From: Geobacter sp.
GTDB lineage: Bacteria > Desulfobacterota > Desulfuromonadia > Geobacterales > Geobacteraceae
Reading direction: 5' to 3'
Assembly (NCBI GenBank): GCA_003574885.1
Contig: PJFC01000003.1
Span: forward strand, 62,001 to 126,000
DNA: 64,000 nt
Position 1 is the stretch's first letter; every line of letters begins with the position of its first letter. A program made the position numbers and the translations under genes. This document shows positions 10,405 through 20,839 of the stretch, in pieces. The notes under the pieces were generated by a model. That model had not been told where the DNA came from and did no database searches. It saw only the letters and a list, made by a program, of their open reading frames with translations.

Positions 10405-11637
10405 CTATTCCCCTTTCGCATCTTTCCCCGACATGCCGAATGCGTCATGCAGCACCCGCACCGCAAGTTCGGTATACTTGGCATCGATCACCACCGAGAC
10501 CTTGATCTCTGATGTTGAGATCATCTGGATATTGATCCCCTCCTTGGCCAAGGTCTGGAACATCTTGGTGGCCACACCGGCGTGGCTCCGCATGCCGACA
10601 CCTACAATAGAAATCTTGGAAATGCTCTCATCGGTCACCACATCTTTGGCCGATATCTCCGTAGCGGTCTCTTTGGTAATAGCAAGCGCCTTCTTGAAAT
10701 CGGCTTTGGTTACGGTGAAGGTAAAATCGGTGTGGCCGGATTCACTCACGTTCTGAACAATCATGTCAACGGAGATGTTGGCATCGGAAAGAGGAGAAAG
10801 GATCTTGGCAGCGATCCCCGGCTTGTCGGGAACATTCATTACAGCGATCTTGGCTTCGTTCTTGTCATAGGCAATGCCTGATACGAGTACTGCTTCCATT
10901 TCCTTATCCTCCTTGGTAACCATGGTACCCTGATTATCATTGAAGCTTGAGCGGACATGCACGTCCACATTGTATTTTTTGGCGAATTCCACCGATCGGA
11001 TCTGGAGTACTTTCGCACCCAGGCTGGCCAGTTCCAGCATTTCCTCGTAGGAAACTTTTTCGATCTTTCGGGCATCAGTGCATATGTTGGGATCGGTAGT
11101 ATAGACACCGTCCACGTCAGTGAAAATCTCACAGACATCTGCCTTGAGGGCCGCAGCCAGAGCCACTGCCGATGTGTCGGACCCCCCGCGGCCAAGGGTG
11201 GTAACGTTCCCTTCCCGGTCGATACCCTGGAATCCGGCAACCACAACAATGGTTCCGTCCTTCAGGTCCGCGCGCATTTTGGTGTCGGGAATCTCTTCGA
11301 TACGCGCCTTGCTGAAGGCGTTGTCGGTGACGATCGGCACCTGCCAGCCGTGATAGGACTTGGCCTTGTACCCCATGGATTTCAGACAGATCGAGAGCAG
11401 TGCGATGGAAACCTGTTCACCGGAAGCCACCAGCACATCATATTCGCGATTATCGGGAAACTCGCAGATATCATTAGCCAGGGCAACCAGCTTGTTGGTT
11501 TCTCCAGACATGGCTGACACGACAATCACCATATCGTTGCCGGCGTCATAGGTTTTAGCGACCCGTTTTGCCACATTTCTGATCCGGTCGACCGACCCCA
11601 TTGACGTACCGCCGTATTTTTGTACCACCAGTGCCAT
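10405..11637 (-). CDS. lysC: Aspartate kinase
   Basis: Phosphorylates aspartate, the first step to lysine, threonine and methionine. The 410 residues show the kinase signature [11 protein letters not shown], the substrate region [16 protein letters not shown] and two carboxy-terminal ACT domains ([12 protein letters not shown] and [16 protein letters not shown]), which normally bind lysine or threonine as feedback inhibitors. I chose the ATG at 11637 because AAAGGAGG lies 9 bases upstream. It precedes cimA on the same strand, so the two amino-acid genes may be co-expressed. No lysine riboswitch was seen upstream. Confidence 0.97.
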   Translation of the reverse strand: MALVVQKYGGTSMGSVDRIRNVAKRVAKTYDAGNDMVIVVSAMSGETNKLVALANDICEFPDNREYDVLVASGEQVSIALLSICLKSMGYKAKSYHGWQVPIVTDNAFSKARIEEIPDTKMRADLKDGTIVVVAGFQGIDREGNVTTLGRGGSDTSAVALAAALKADVCEIFTDVDGVYTTDPNICTDARKIEKVSYEEMLELASLGAKVLQIRSVEFAKKYNVDVHVRSSFNDNQGTMVTKEDKEMEAVLVSGIAYDKNEAKIAVMNVPDKPGIAAKILSPLSDANISVDMIVQNVSESGHTDFTFTVTKADFKKALAITKETATEISAKDVVTDESISKISIVGVGMRSHAGVATKMFQTLAKEGINIQMISTSEIKVSVVIDAKYTELAVRVLHDAFGMSGKDAKGE

Positions 11638-11712
11638 CTGAGCTATCCTCCTTTGCTTAAAACCTTGTCTCACCCATTCAAGCAGGGGTAAACGGTTGGA
11701 ACGTTTCTATTA

Positions 11713-12213
11713 TCAGGAATCCTGCAACGGGTCAAAACATTTTTTCAGATCCGCGGGAAAAAGCTGCTTCAAGAGTTCCTCATAGCGCCTTCCGTGGGGT
11801 TCGAACAGCAGGCGGCGGCTATCGTCACCTTCATGGCTGAAGGTGATGGTCAGGCGCTCACGGGGCATCTCCCCGTGCAACTGCTCCGCCCACTCCACAA
11901 GACAGGCCCCGTCACCATAAAAATATTCTTCAAAACCGAGTTCCAAAATATCACCAGCACCGGCAAGCCGGTAAAGGTCAAAATGGTAGAGCGGTAATCG
12001 CCCCTGATATATGTTGAGGAGAGTAAACGTGGGACTGGTTATAGGAGTACTCCCATCCACCCCTATGCCTGCAGCCACACCACGGGAAAACCCGGTCTTA
12101 CCCGTACCGAGATCGCCTGTCAGGGCCACAAAATCTCCCGGCCCGAGCAGGACACCGAGTCGCCGTCCCAGGGAGGCGGTTTCCGCGGCACTGCGGGTAA
12201 TCACCTCGACCAC
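11713..12213 (-). CDS. tsaE: tRNA threonylcarbamoyladenosine biosynthesis ATPase TsaE
   Basis: Small P-loop ATPase that works with TsaB and TsaD to make t6A at position 37 of ANN-decoding tRNAs. The 166 residues include Walker A GDLGTGKTGFSRG, the switch TSPTFTLLNIYQG, YHFDLYRL and the carboxy-terminal LVEWAEQ, all typical of the family. It lies two bases after the CBS-domain gene and belongs to the nnr-CBS-tsaE run. Confidence 0.95.
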   Translation of the reverse strand: MVEVITRSAAETASLGRRLGVLLGPGDFVALTGDLGTGKTGFSRGVAAGIGVDGSTPITSPTFTLLNIYQGRLPLYHFDLYRLAGAGDILELGFEEYFYGDGACLVEWAEQLHGEMPRERLTITFSHEGDDSRRLLFEPHGRRYEELLKQLFPADLKKCFDPLQDS

Positions 12214-12215
12214 GG

Positions 12216-12671
12216 TTAGTCCTGGCCGGTCATGGTACGGATGAGGTCGATTCGGGCAACCATGCCGACTACCTTCTTGCCTTCAACCACCGGCAGGGCA
12301 TGAAGCTTCTGACTGCTCATAAGGTCAGCGACAGTGCTCAAGGGGGTGGCCGGCGTAACCGTTACCACATCCGTCAGCAAAATGTCGCCAACAGTCTGTC
12401 CGGTCATTTTCTGCAGTTCCCGTTCGAACTTTTTCTCGCTCTCAAGATAGATCACCCAGTCAAAGAGAGAAATAACTGTCGGGATATGGAGGTTCTTGTC
12501 CTGTTCGATCAGGTCACTTTCGGTGACGACTCCGATGAGGTCCCCGGCAGCATCGACAACCGGCGCGGTGCTGATACGGTGTCGGGTAAACAGTTCGGCC
12601 AGGGCCCGAATGGAAGTGTCCTTCGTGACGGTGATCACTTCTTTGGTCATTACATCGGCAACGGTCAGCAT
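12216..12671 (-). CDS. CBS-domain pair protein
   Basis: A 151-residue protein made of two CBS domains. The first starts VADVMTKEVITV and ends GVVTESDLIEQD; the second starts VGDILLTDVVTV and ends GMVARIDLIRTM. Such pairs bind adenine nucleotides and act as energy or ligand sensors, usually by regulating a partner. No catalytic domain is attached. The ATG at 12671 has GGAGAG six bases upstream and follows the nnr stop by 14 bases; an ATG six codons further upstream is less likely. The partner is unknown. Confidence 0.88.
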   Translation of the reverse strand: MLTVADVMTKEVITVTKDTSIRALAELFTRHRISTAPVVDAAGDLIGVVTESDLIEQDKNLHIPTVISLFDWVIYLESEKKFERELQKMTGQTVGDILLTDVVTVTPATPLSTVADLMSSQKLHALPVVEGKKVVGMVARIDLIRTMTGQD

Positions 12672-12685
12672 AATATTCTCTCCAT

Positions 12686-14230
12686 TCATGTCATCAATTG
12701 TTTAAACGCAAAGGGAAGCCGGTCCTGAACGTCCACGGCGGACATCCCGACCTCTCCCATCTCCGCCGCCACCATATCGGCCGCATGCCCATGGAGGAAC
12801 ACCCCGATCCGACAGGCAGTGAACGGCTCGTATCCCTGGGCGAGAAGTGCTACCAGGATGCCGGTGAGGACATCCCCCATCCCTCCCGATGCCATGCCGG
12901 GGTTACCACTTCCGTTAATGGCCATTCGTCCGTCGGGAGCGGCAATGATGGTGCGCGCCCCTTTGAGAACTACGTGGACTCCGTAGCGTTCGGCAAACTC
13001 CCGGGCGGAAGCTATCCGGTCACGCTCCACATCAGTTACCGAACAACCGGCCAGGCGGGCCATTTCACCAGGATGTGGGGTCAGAACCACGGTCTGAGAC
13101 TGTTTCCGGAGGAGCACCGCCGACTCCTCGGCCACAGCATTCAGCCCATCGGCATCAAGCACCAGTGGTTGGGTAATAGTCGAAACCAACCGCCGGACCA
13201 GCTGGGCTGTCTCGGGATGGAGTGCAAGACCGGGACCCACTGCCACCGCACTCTTCCCCTCCAGGGCATTGTCGATGAACGCCTGGTCAGCACCGCCCAG
13301 ATGGCCGAGATCACCGTCGGGGAGAGGGAGCGTCATGGCCTCGGTGGTTTTGACCTCAAGAATGTGGCCGAGACTGGCCGGCACCGCCAGGGTCACCAGA
13401 CCGGCACCGCTTCGAACTGCGCTATTGGCGGCCATGGCCGCAGCGCCCGTTTTGCCGGTGGAGCCGGCAACAATGAGACAATGGCCATAACTCCCCTTAT
13501 GGGCATTACGCTCGCGTTTGCGCAGCAGAGGGCGGACTGTTCCGGCATCGAGAAAGTCAAGACCCGATGCGGCATCAGTCACCCCGGCTGGAATCCCGAT
13601 GTCCACTACTTTCAGCTTCCCGGTGAACTCTACCCCCGGATACAGGACATGACCGCACTTGGCGAGGGCAAAGGTCACGGTGAGGTCTGCCCGTACCGCA
13701 CTCCCCAGCATTTTGCCGGTGGCTGCATCGACCCCTGAAGGAATATCTACCGCCACCAGCGGCCGACCGGCATCGTTCATCAGGGAGATGGCCTCGGCAT
13801 ACACTCCCGTCACGTCACTTTTGAGACCGGTCCCGAGCAGGGCATCGACGATGACGTCCGCCTCCCGCAACGACGTGACGTAATGACCGAACATGCCGGG
13901 CTCGGGACAGTAAGCGACCGCACCGTCTCGCAGGCGTTCAAGATTGGTGCGTGCATCGCCACCAATATCATCCTTGCGGGCGATGACGAATGTTGCAACG
14001 TGCCATCCCTGCTCATGGAGGAGCCGGGCGATGACAAAGCCATCGCCGCCATTATTCCCCTTCCCCGCCACCACAACGACACGCTTTCCGCCTTGGCAGC
14101 CATACATCTCCACAATAGCCGCGACACAGCCGGCACCTGCATTCTCCATCAGGACAAGCCCCGGCACTCCGAATTCATGGATAGCACGCCGGTCGATCTC
14201 CTGCATGGTTGCGCCGGTAACGACCTTCAT
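12686..14230 (-). CDS. nnr: Bifunctional NAD(P)H-hydrate repair enzyme Nnr
   Basis: Repairs hydrated NADH and NADPH. The amino-terminal YjeF_N epimerase domain (about residues 1-215) shows [20 protein letters not shown] and [14 protein letters not shown]. The carboxy-terminal ribokinase-like dehydratase domain (about 230-510) shows [25 protein letters not shown] and the [19 protein letters not shown] active site. At 514 residues it is the usual fused form. It overlaps acpS by four bases, and the pairing with acpS and tsaE is common in bacteria. Confidence 0.97.
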   Translation of the reverse strand: MKVVTGATMQEIDRRAIHEFGVPGLVLMENAGAGCVAAIVEMYGCQGGKRVVVVAGKGNNGGDGFVIARLLHEQGWHVATFVIARKDDIGGDARTNLERLRDGAVAYCPEPGMFGHYVTSLREADVIVDALLGTGLKSDVTGVYAEAISLMNDAGRPLVAVDIPSGVDAATGKMLGSAVRADLTVTFALAKCGHVLYPGVEFTGKLKVVDIGIPAGVTDAASGLDFLDAGTVRPLLRKRERNAHKGSYGHCLIVAGSTGKTGAAAMAANSAVRSGAGLVTLAVPASLGHILEVKTTEAMTLPLPDGDLGHLGGADQAFIDNALEGKSAVAVGPGLALHPETAQLVRRLVSTITQPLVLDADGLNAVAEESAVLLRKQSQTVVLTPHPGEMARLAGCSVTDVERDRIASAREFAERYGVHVVLKGARTIIAAPDGRMAINGSGNPGMASGGMGDVLTGILVALLAQGYEPFTACRIGVFLHGHAADMVAAEMGEVGMSAVDVQDRLPFAFKQLMT

Positions 14231-14607
14231 TCTCCCTCCAGGATCACGGATGCGGCAGCCACGTCGCCATCGTGGGACAGGGACAGAAAGTGGCGCTTCA
14301 GCCCGTGTCCGTCGAACAGTTCACGGGCACGGCCGGAAAGACGAAGTTCCGGCTTGCCGAGAGAGTCGTTGACGACCTCCACGTCATGCCAGCTTATACC
14401 GTCACGGAGCCCCGTGCCGAGAGCCTTGAGAAAGGCCTCCTTGGCGGCGAAACGGAGGGCATAATGCTGTGCGCTCCGCTTGCGGACTGCACAGTATTCG
14501 CGTTCGTGCGAGGTAAAAAGCCGCTCCAGGAGCGGAACGTTGTTCTCCACCACAAAACGCTCGAAGCGGCTGATAGCCACGATATCGATACCATTTCCGA
14601 AAATCAT
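14227..14607 (-). CDS. acpS: Holo-[acyl-carrier-protein] synthase
   Basis: Transfers 4'-phosphopantetheine from CoA to acyl carrier proteins. The 126-residue length and the motifs [14 protein letters not shown] (Mg-binding Asp) and [15 protein letters not shown] are those of AcpS. It lies between pdxJ (nine bases upstream) and nnr (four-base overlap). It could also activate the carrier protein of the glycan locus at the right edge. Confidence 0.97.
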   Translation of the reverse strand: MIFGNGIDIVAISRFERFVVENNVPLLERLFTSHEREYCAVRKRSAQHYALRFAAKEAFLKALGTGLRDGISWHDVEVVNDSLGKPELRLSGRARELFDGHGLKRHFLSLSHDGDVAAASVILEGE

Positions 14608-14616
14608 ATCTCCCCG

Positions 14617-15342
14617 TCAGGCATATTTTACCAGGTCCATCATTTCCCGCACTGCACGGTCGAGTCCGACCAGCACTGCCCGGGAAATTATGGAGTGTCC
14701 GATATTGAATTCCTCGATCCCGCCAAGGGCCGCAACCATCTTGATATTGCTGTAGTTGAGGCCATGTCCCGCATTGACGCCAAGACCGAGTTTTGCAGCG
14801 AGTTTGATCGCATTCTCTATCTTTCGTAGCTCCGCATCCTGCTCACGATAGCCTCGCGCCTCGGCAAAGGAACCGGTGTGAATCTCAATATAATCGGCTC
14901 CTATCTTGCTGGCCGCCTTGACCTGGTCCGGATCGGGATCGACGAAAAGGCTGACGAGCATCCCCCCCTCCTGGAGTTTTTCAACCGCATCTGCCAGGCT
15001 CTCCTGGTGGATGCGGACATCCAGGCCTCCTTCCGTTGTGAGCTCCTGGCGCTTCTCCGGCACAAGGGTACACATCTCAGGTTTCTGAGTACAGGCAATG
15101 GCCACCATTTCAGCAGTGGCGGCCATCTCCAGATTGAGCCGTGTCTTGACGGTCTGGCGCAGGATTTTCAGATCCCGATCCTGAATATGGCGGCGGTCCT
15201 CTCGCAGATGGATCGTGATCCCGTCAGCGCCTGCCAGCTCGGCAATGACGGCGGCGGCAACCGGATCGGGCTCTTTGCCTCCCCGCGCCTGGCGGATGGT
15301 CGCGATGTGGTCTATATTGACTCCCAGCTTGGCCATGCTCAC
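14617..15342 (-). CDS. pdxJ: Pyridoxine 5'-phosphate synthase PdxJ
   Basis: Condenses 3-amino-1-phosphohydroxyacetone with deoxyxylulose 5-phosphate to pyridoxine 5'-phosphate, the last ring-forming step of the DXP-dependent vitamin B6 route. The 241 residues include [42 protein letters not shown] and [12 protein letters not shown], all characteristic. It overlaps glmM by four bases; the pdxJ-acpS order is widespread. Confidence 0.98.
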   Translation of the reverse strand: MSMAKLGVNIDHIATIRQARGGKEPDPVAAAVIAELAGADGITIHLREDRRHIQDRDLKILRQTVKTRLNLEMAATAEMVAIACTQKPEMCTLVPEKRQELTTEGGLDVRIHQESLADAVEKLQEGGMLVSLFVDPDPDQVKAASKIGADYIEIHTGSFAEARGYREQDAELRKIENAIKLAAKLGLGVNAGHGLNYSNIKMVAALGGIEEFNIGHSIISRAVLVGLDRAVREMMDLVKYA

Positions 15343-16694
15343 TTGCCTCCGATCTTGCTCTCCACCAGGTCCGCGATCTCCTTGGCCCAGGTGGTAATCT
15401 GGTACTTGTCCTGCCCCTCCAGCATGATCCGGAGCAGCGGTTCCGTGCCCGAATAGCGGATCAGTACCCGCCCCTCGTCCTTGACCTTCTCTTCAATCCC
15501 CCGGATTTTTTTTGCAACCTCGGGGATGGTCATAATATCGGTTCTTTCCCGAACCCTGACGTTAACCAGCACCTGCGGCAAGGGGATCATCACCTCCGCC
15601 AGCTCCGCCAGGGTCTTCCCGGTCCGGCGCATGATAGCCAGAACTTGCAGGGCGGAGAGAGCACCGTCGCCGGTGGTGTTATGGTCGAGGAATATCATGT
15701 GCCCCGACTGTTCTCCCCCCAGATTGTACCCCCCCTTTCGCATCTCTTCCACAACATAACGGTCACCGACGGCGGTTTTGATGATCTTTCCACCAGCCTT
15801 CTTGACGGCGATATCAAGCCCCATGTTGCTCATCACCGTGGCAACCAGCGTGTTTTTCCGCAGTTTCTTCTGCTTGATCAGATGGGTGGCACAGATGGCC
15901 ATGATATGATCACCATCCACCTCGTTACCGAACTCATCAACGAAGATTACCCGGTCGGCATCGCCGTCCAGGGCAATCCCCAGGTCGGCGCGATGTTCCT
16001 TGACCGCCTCGCTGATAACCTCAGGGTGGAGTGAACCGCAGCCGGCATTGATATTGACGCCATTCGGCTTCACGCCGATGGAGATCACCTCGGCCCCCAG
16101 CTCCTCGAATACCGCCGGAGCCACCTTGTATGCGGCGCCGTTGGCACAGTCGAGAACGATTTTCAGCCCGGTCAGATCCAGTTCCTTGGGGAAGGTGTTC
16201 TTGAGAAAGACCACATAGCGGCCCACTGCATCATCGATACGGTAGGCCTTGCCAACCTCGGTGGCGGTCGGGCGGAGGGAATCTATCTTTTTTGAGAAGA
16301 TGAGTTCTTCTATCTTCAGTTCCATTTCGTCCGGGAGTTTGAAGCCGTCGCGCGAAAAAAACTTGATGCCGTTGTCCTGGAATGCATTGTGGGAGGCAGA
16401 GATAACAACCCCTGCATCGGCACGCATGGAGGAGGTGATGTTGGCAATACCGGGGGTTGGGAGCGGTCCGACGATCAGTACATCCACTCCCATGGAACAG
16501 ATACCCGCAACCAGGGCATTCTCAAGCATATACCCGGAGAGGCGGGTGTCCTTGCCGATTACGATACGGTGCCGCTGGCGACCGTTCTTGAAAATATAGG
16601 CCGCAGCCCGACCAATCTGCATGGCCATTTCGCTCGTCATGGGATAAACGTTCGCCACGCCGCGCACGCCGTCGGTTCCGAAAAGTTTCTTCAT
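15339..16694 (-). CDS. glmM: Phosphoglucosamine mutase
   Basis: Interconverts glucosamine 6-phosphate and 1-phosphate for UDP-GlcNAc and hence peptidoglycan. The 451 residues carry the amino-terminal LFGTDGVRG, the phosphoserine loop [15 protein letters not shown], the metal loop [11 protein letters not shown] and the carboxy-terminal phosphate site [12 protein letters not shown]. It is downstream of cdaA and ybbR, the same module as cdaA-cdaR-glmM of Firmicutes, where c-di-AMP synthesis is tied to cell-wall supply. Confidence 0.98.
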   Translation of the reverse strand: MKKLFGTDGVRGVANVYPMTSEMAMQIGRAAAYIFKNGRQRHRIVIGKDTRLSGYMLENALVAGICSMGVDVLIVGPLPTPGIANITSSMRADAGVVISASHNAFQDNGIKFFSRDGFKLPDEMELKIEELIFSKKIDSLRPTATEVGKAYRIDDAVGRYVVFLKNTFPKELDLTGLKIVLDCANGAAYKVAPAVFEELGAEVISIGVKPNGVNINAGCGSLHPEVISEAVKEHRADLGIALDGDADRVIFVDEFGNEVDGDHIMAICATHLIKQKKLRKNTLVATVMSNMGLDIAVKKAGGKIIKTAVGDRYVVEEMRKGGYNLGGEQSGHMIFLDHNTTGDGALSALQVLAIMRRTGKTLAELAEVMIPLPQVLVNVRVRERTDIMTIPEVAKKIRGIEEKVKDEGRVLIRYSGTEPLLRIMLEGQDKYQITTWAKEIADLVESKIGGK

Positions 16695-16764
16695 ACTGCA
16701 CTCCTGTACCGGTCATACCGGTTTGATATCTGCATACTTGCATGGTTGCGATGCCGTTCTGCAC

Positions 16765-17184
16765 TCATTCCCCGCCATGGGCCGGAGTTGCCGTTCCTCC
16801 ATCGCCTCTGGCCAAGCCAATTTCGATTGTAGCGGGGTAGATACGGGTGATCCGCACACCAGCCGGCAACGGCAACCTCGTTTCCAGCGCGGCAAAGGAC
16901 ACACTCCCTTCCCGCGCCCCGTCAAGGTCGAGGGATATGGACAGGTTGTTGGCCGCCGCTATTTTTGCCAGCAGCAGACGGGGTCCTGCAAGGCGTACCT
17001 CCACCCGCTCTACTGGCCTACCCGTCATGACCAGCCCGGCAGGCAGATTCTTTGTCGCGACCCGGGCAGTAAAGCCACGCTCCGTCTCACCTCCACCGGT
17101 CACATAGGCCCAGAGGAAAAACGCCAGGACAAGAGACATGATCCTGAGCCCCGCATTTTCCTGTAGCCAGGAGGGGGTTTTCAT
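16765..17184 (-). CDS. ybbR: YbbR-domain protein, short (CdaR-like)
   Basis: A 139-residue protein with one amino-terminal membrane segment (LRIMSLVLAFFLWAYVTGG, about residues 12-30) and a single YbbR-like domain outside the membrane. In Firmicutes the multi-domain homologue CdaR regulates the diadenylate cyclase CdaA. Here the protein is short, but it directly follows cdaA with a four-base ATGA overlap, supporting the same partnership. I chose ATG 17184 over an upstream GTG because of that overlap. Confidence 0.85.
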   Translation of the reverse strand: MKTPSWLQENAGLRIMSLVLAFFLWAYVTGGGETERGFTARVATKNLPAGLVMTGRPVERVEVRLAGPRLLLAKIAAANNLSISLDLDGAREGSVSFAALETRLPLPAGVRITRIYPATIEIGLARGDGGTATPAHGGE

Positions 17185-17948
17185 GAGAGCCACCGTGCTT
17201 CCAGAAGCCGTTTCAGCACCTTGCGCAGGGTCGTGCTCTCAAGGTCGTGGGTGATCTTTCCGCCGACCGCAACCGAAATTTTCCCCGTCTCCTCTGAGAC
17301 AACAATCACCACCGCGTCGGCAACCTCAGTAAGCCCGATTGCAGCCCGGTGGCGGGTCCCCAGCGCCTTGTTTACCTCGGGATTCTGGGTCAGGGGAAGG
17401 AAGCATCCGGCCCGGGTCAGCTTTCCATGCTGGATGATAACGGCTCCGTCATGAATCGGCGAATAGGGGAGAAAGATGGAAGAGATTATTTCGCTCGTCA
17501 CCTTGGCATCGATTTCCGTTCCAACCGCCATGTAGGTATCGAGGGACATCGCCCTTTCGACAACCATGAGGGCCCCGATCTTTTTGCCGGCCAGGCCTTC
17601 TGATGCCATGACCAGTTCCTCGATCAGTTCGGGCGTCGTCTCGCTGTCCGGTTCCTTGCCGTATCGGCTGCGGCCAAGGGCGACAAGTGCCCGGCGGATG
17701 TCATGCTGGAAAATGATAACGAGAACAAGAACGATGGAACCGAGGAGATTATCGAGGAGCCAGGTGACCGTCCGGAAATCGGTCAACCGTAACAGGCTGT
17801 GGCAGACCAGAAGAACAATCAGGCCGAACATCACCCGTGCAGCCATCGCCCCTTTTACCAGGAGCATGAGGCGGTATATGACGTAGGCAAGCAGCAGAAT
17901 GTCCAGCAGGTCGACAAGCCATTGCCAGTTGTGGAGAGAATCGAGCAT
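17181..17948 (-). CDS. cdaA: Diadenylate cyclase CdaA
   Basis: Membrane-bound enzyme making c-di-AMP from two ATP. Three hydrophobic segments occupy about residues 10-90, followed by the DAC domain with active-site PIHDGAVIIQ (DGA) and TRHRAAIGLTE (RHR). The 255-residue length is typical. The ATG at 17948 has AGGTGG five bases upstream; an overlapping GTG lies inside that ribosome site. It forms a module with ybbR and glmM, linking c-di-AMP to cell-wall precursor synthesis. With the GEMM riboswitches and HD-GYP enzyme elsewhere in the window, several cyclic dinucleotide pathways are represented. Confidence 0.95.
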   Translation of the reverse strand: MLDSLHNWQWLVDLLDILLLAYVIYRLMLLVKGAMAARVMFGLIVLLVCHSLLRLTDFRTVTWLLDNLLGSIVLVLVIIFQHDIRRALVALGRSRYGKEPDSETTPELIEELVMASEGLAGKKIGALMVVERAMSLDTYMAVGTEIDAKVTSEIISSIFLPYSPIHDGAVIIQHGKLTRAGCFLPLTQNPEVNKALGTRHRAAIGLTEVADAVVIVVSEETGKISVAVGGKITHDLESTTLRKVLKRLLEARWLS

Positions 17949-18022
17949 CGCTGCCACCTGACCGGGTGAAGGTGCCTAACGGTGTAGGCGAATGATATGC
18001 ACGGGCTGACATGAACTCAATG

Positions 18023-18895
18023 TTACCTGATTCCCTGTACAATGGCACGGCTCATATAGGCAACATCACGCATCGCCCTGACATCATGGACCCGAAAGAC
18101 CGTGGCACCGTTAACCAGTGCCAGAGCAACCGTTGCGGCCGTTCCGAAAAGACGGTCGTCCACGCCCCGATCCAGCACCTTTCCTATGAACGCCTTGCGT
18201 GAGGTACCGACCAGAATCGGCCGACCCAGGGAGGAAAATTCGTCCAGACGGCGGAGTATCTCCAGGTTCCCCGCACAATCCTTGCCGAAGCCGATGCCGG
18301 GATCGACAACCATCTGCCCGTCAGTGATCCCGGCCTGCCTGGCCCTCCGGATTGCATCCTCCAGAAACCTCGTTACCTCACCGACAAGGTCGCCATAGGA
18401 GGTGTCGTGCTGCATCTCTACGGGAGTGCCCCTGGTATGCTGGAGCACTACGCCTGCGCCGGCAGCGGCTATAACCCCGGCCATCCGGGCATCGAAGGTC
18501 ATGGCACTGACGTCATTGATAATCTCGGCGCCGGCGGCCAGAGCAGCTTCAGCCACAACTGCCTTGGTGGTATCCACGGAAATGGGTATCCCCAGCCGAC
18601 CGGCCAGGCATTCCACGACCGGCACAACCCGGCGCAGCTCTTCTTCCGCAGATACCGGCGGAGCATTGGGGCGGGTGCTCTCGCCACCGATATCTATGAT
18701 GTCCGCACCGTCCGCTTCCATCGCCAGTGCACGTTCAACTGCCTTCTCCGGGAAGAAAAACCTGTTCCCATCGGAAAAGGAGTCAGGAGTGACATTGAGT
18801 ATCCCCATGATACAGGGGTGCGCCGCCAGGTCTATGGTGCGCCGGCCTATCGTCCAACGGAGCGGCTGCAGGGAATTGCTGCGACAACCGGTCAG
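18023..18895 (-). CDS. folP: Dihydropteroate synthase, probable non-AUG start
   Basis: Condenses p-aminobenzoate with a pterin pyrophosphate in folate synthesis. Core motifs are [45 protein letters not shown] and GTSRKAFIG. The first ATG (18808) lies right at the conserved MGILNVTP strand, lacks a ribosome site and would remove the normal first strand. Upstream in the same frame the sequence continues as [16 protein letters not shown], matching the usual DHPS amino terminus, yet no ATG, GTG or TTG precedes it before a stop. A strong GGGGAGG at 18906-18912 is followed by ATC (18898) and CTG (18895). I therefore place the start at CTG 18895, overlapping the ftsH stop; ATC is the alternative. 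Confidence 0.88.
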   Translation of the reverse strand: MTGCRSNSLQPLRWTIGRRTIDLAAHPCIMGILNVTPDSFSDGNRFFFPEKAVERALAMEADGADIIDIGGESTRPNAPPVSAEEELRRVVPVVECLAGRLGIPISVDTTKAVVAEAALAAGAEIINDVSAMTFDARMAGVIAAAGAGVVLQHTRGTPVEMQHDTSYGDLVGEVTRFLEDAIRRARQAGITDGQMVVDPGIGFGKDCAGNLEILRRLDEFSSLGRPILVGTSRKAFIGKVLDRGVDDRLFGTAATVALALVNGATVFRVHDVRAMRDVAYMSRAIVQGIR

Positions 18896-20712
18896 GATGG
18901 CGCGACCTCCCCGTGCTGACTGGCAGACGACCCCTTGATGATGGCGTCAACTTCATCCCCCGTGAGGTTTTCCTTCTCGATGAGTTCCTTGGAAATCAGA
19001 TGAAGTATGTCCACATTGGCACTGAGCAACCGGATGACGCGGCTGTAATTCTGCTCCACGATTCGGCGGATCTCGCCATCGATCTCAACCGCCGTCGCCT
19101 CGCTGAAGTTCTTCTGGGTAGCCATCTCCCGGCCGAGGAATATCTGCTCGTCTTTCTTGCCGAAGGTAACCGGCCCGAGCTTTTCGCTCATCCCCCACTC
19201 GCAGACCATCTTCCGCGCAATATCGGTAGCCCGCTCGATATCGTTGCCGGCGCCGGTTGTCATGCTGTTGAAGATGATCTCCTCGGCAGCCCGGCCACCC
19301 ATGAGTACGGCTATCCGGTCGAGGAGCGACTCCTTGGTGTAACTGTGCTTGTCCTCGATGGGAAGCTGCATGGTTACACCGAGGGCTCTTCCGCGGGGGA
19401 TGATGGAAACCTTGTGCACCGGGTCGGTTCCGGGAATCAGCTTTGCAACAAGCGTATGCCCCGCCTCGTGGTACGCGGTGTTTTTCTTCTCCTCATCGGA
19501 GATCACCATGCTGCGCCGTTCAACCCCCATGAGAACCTTGTCCTTTGCATCATCGAAGTCGATCATCTCCACTACGTTCTTGTTCTTCCTGGCGGCAAGG
19601 AGCGCCGCCTCGTTCACCACGTTGGAGAGATCGGCACCGGAGAAACCGGGAGTGCCGCGGGCGATGACCCCCAGATCAACCTCGGGGGAGAGAGGTACCT
19701 TCTTGGCATGCACCTTGAGAATCATCTCCCGTCCTTTCACATCGGGGCGGGGGACAACCACCTGGCGGTCGAAACGGCCGGGACGGAGCAATGCCGGGTC
19801 GAGGACGTCGGGACGGTTGGTAGCGGCGATCAGGATGACCCCCTCGTTGGACTCGAAACCGTCCATCTCCACGAGAAGCTGGTTCAGGGTCTGCTCACGC
19901 TCGTCGTGACCACCGCCAAGCCCTGCACCACGATGACGCCCGACGGCATCGATTTCGTCAATGAAGATGATGCACGGAGCACTCTTTTTCCCTTGGACAA
20001 AGAGATCACGGACCCGGCTTGCACCGACCCCGACGAACATCTCCACGAAATCCGAACCGGAGATGGAGAAGAACGGCACCCCTGCCTCACCGGCGATGGC
20101 ACGAGCAAGAAGGGTTTTACCGGTACCCGGAGGGCCCATGAGGAGCACCCCTTTGGGGATGCGCCCCCCCAGTTTGGTGAATTTCTTCGGGTCCTTGAGG
20201 AAGGATATGATCTCTTCAAGCTCTTCCTTCGCCTCTTCGATCCCGGCCACGTCCTCGAAAGTAATTTTACCCTGGGCTTCGGTCAGAAGCTTGGCCCTGC
20301 TCTTGCCGAATGACATGGCTTTGCCGCCACCGACCTGCATCTGGCGCATGAAAAAGATCCATATCCCCACAAGGAAGAGGAGCGGGAACCAGGAGATGAA
20401 GATGGAGAACCAGGAGAACTTTTCTTCCTCCGGCTTGGCGTTGATTGAAACCTTCTTCGCCAGGAGCGTCTCGGAGAGCATGGCGTCGGAGGGTTTGTAG
20501 GTGCGGAAATCCTTGCCGTCCGTGAACTTGCCGTAAACCTCATTACCCTGAATGGTAACCGCGTTGATCTTGCCCGAATCAACCGCCGTGATGAAATCGC
20601 TGAAGGCGAGCTTTTCCTGGGTCGGCTTCGGTTTGTTGAAGAGGTTGAAGAGAAGTATCATCATGAGACTGATGACGAGCCAGAGCGCGAGGTTTTTATA
20701 AAACTGGTTCAA
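18892..20712 (-). CDS. ftsH: ATP-dependent zinc metalloprotease FtsH
   Basis: Membrane-anchored AAA+ protease that degrades unassembled membrane proteins and some cytoplasmic regulators. The 606 residues show two membrane segments (about residues 8-25 and 105-122), Walker [12 protein letters not shown], Walker [12 protein letters not shown], the second region of homology [18 protein letters not shown] and the zinc motif [10 protein letters not shown]. It lies about 130 bases after tilS, the common tilS-ftsH order, and its stop overlaps the probable non-AUG start of folP. Confidence 0.98.
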   Translation of the reverse strand: MNQFYKNLALWLVISLMMILLFNLFNKPKPTQEKLAFSDFITAVDSGKINAVTIQGNEVYGKFTDGKDFRTYKPSDAMLSETLLAKKVSINAKPEEEKFSWFSIFISWFPLLFLVGIWIFFMRQMQVGGGKAMSFGKSRAKLLTEAQGKITFEDVAGIEEAKEELEEIISFLKDPKKFTKLGGRIPKGVLLMGPPGTGKTLLARAIAGEAGVPFFSISGSDFVEMFVGVGASRVRDLFVQGKKSAPCIIFIDEIDAVGRHRGAGLGGGHDEREQTLNQLLVEMDGFESNEGVILIAATNRPDVLDPALLRPGRFDRQVVVPRPDVKGREMILKVHAKKVPLSPEVDLGVIARGTPGFSGADLSNVVNEAALLAARKNKNVVEMIDFDDAKDKVLMGVERRSMVISDEEKKNTAYHEAGHTLVAKLIPGTDPVHKVSIIPRGRALGVTMQLPIEDKHSYTKESLLDRIAVLMGGRAAEEIIFNSMTTGAGNDIERATDIARKMVCEWGMSEKLGPVTFGKKDEQIFLGREMATQKNFSEATAVEIDGEIRRIVEQNYSRVIRLLSANVDILHLISKELIEKENLTGDEVDAIIKGSSASQHGEVAPS

Positions 20713-20805
20713 GGTGCCTCCTCTTGAGTCGGGTAAGCTGCGGGGTCATGGCCGGCAGCATGGGGTGTGGTCTGTAATCGCTTTTATAACGCGTTTTAGC
20801 GAAGA

Positions 20806-20834
20806 AAAGTACCATAAGAGTCCCTTATTTACAA
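20806..20834 (-). promoter_or_regulatory. Possible ftsH promoter
   Basis: On the minus strand TTGTAA and TACTTT are 17 bases apart in the gap between tilS and ftsH. The fit is moderate; read-through from tilS is also possible. Confidence 0.4.
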
Positions 20835-20839
20835 GCCAT

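Noticed and set aside
10385-10420. Short hairpin at the lysC stop as a terminator
   Set aside because: Only six base pairs and a short T-run; too weak to list as a feature.
18913-20313. Long open frame on the plus strand opposite ftsH (466 codons)
   Set aside because: Antisense shadow of ftsH with no recognisable domain.
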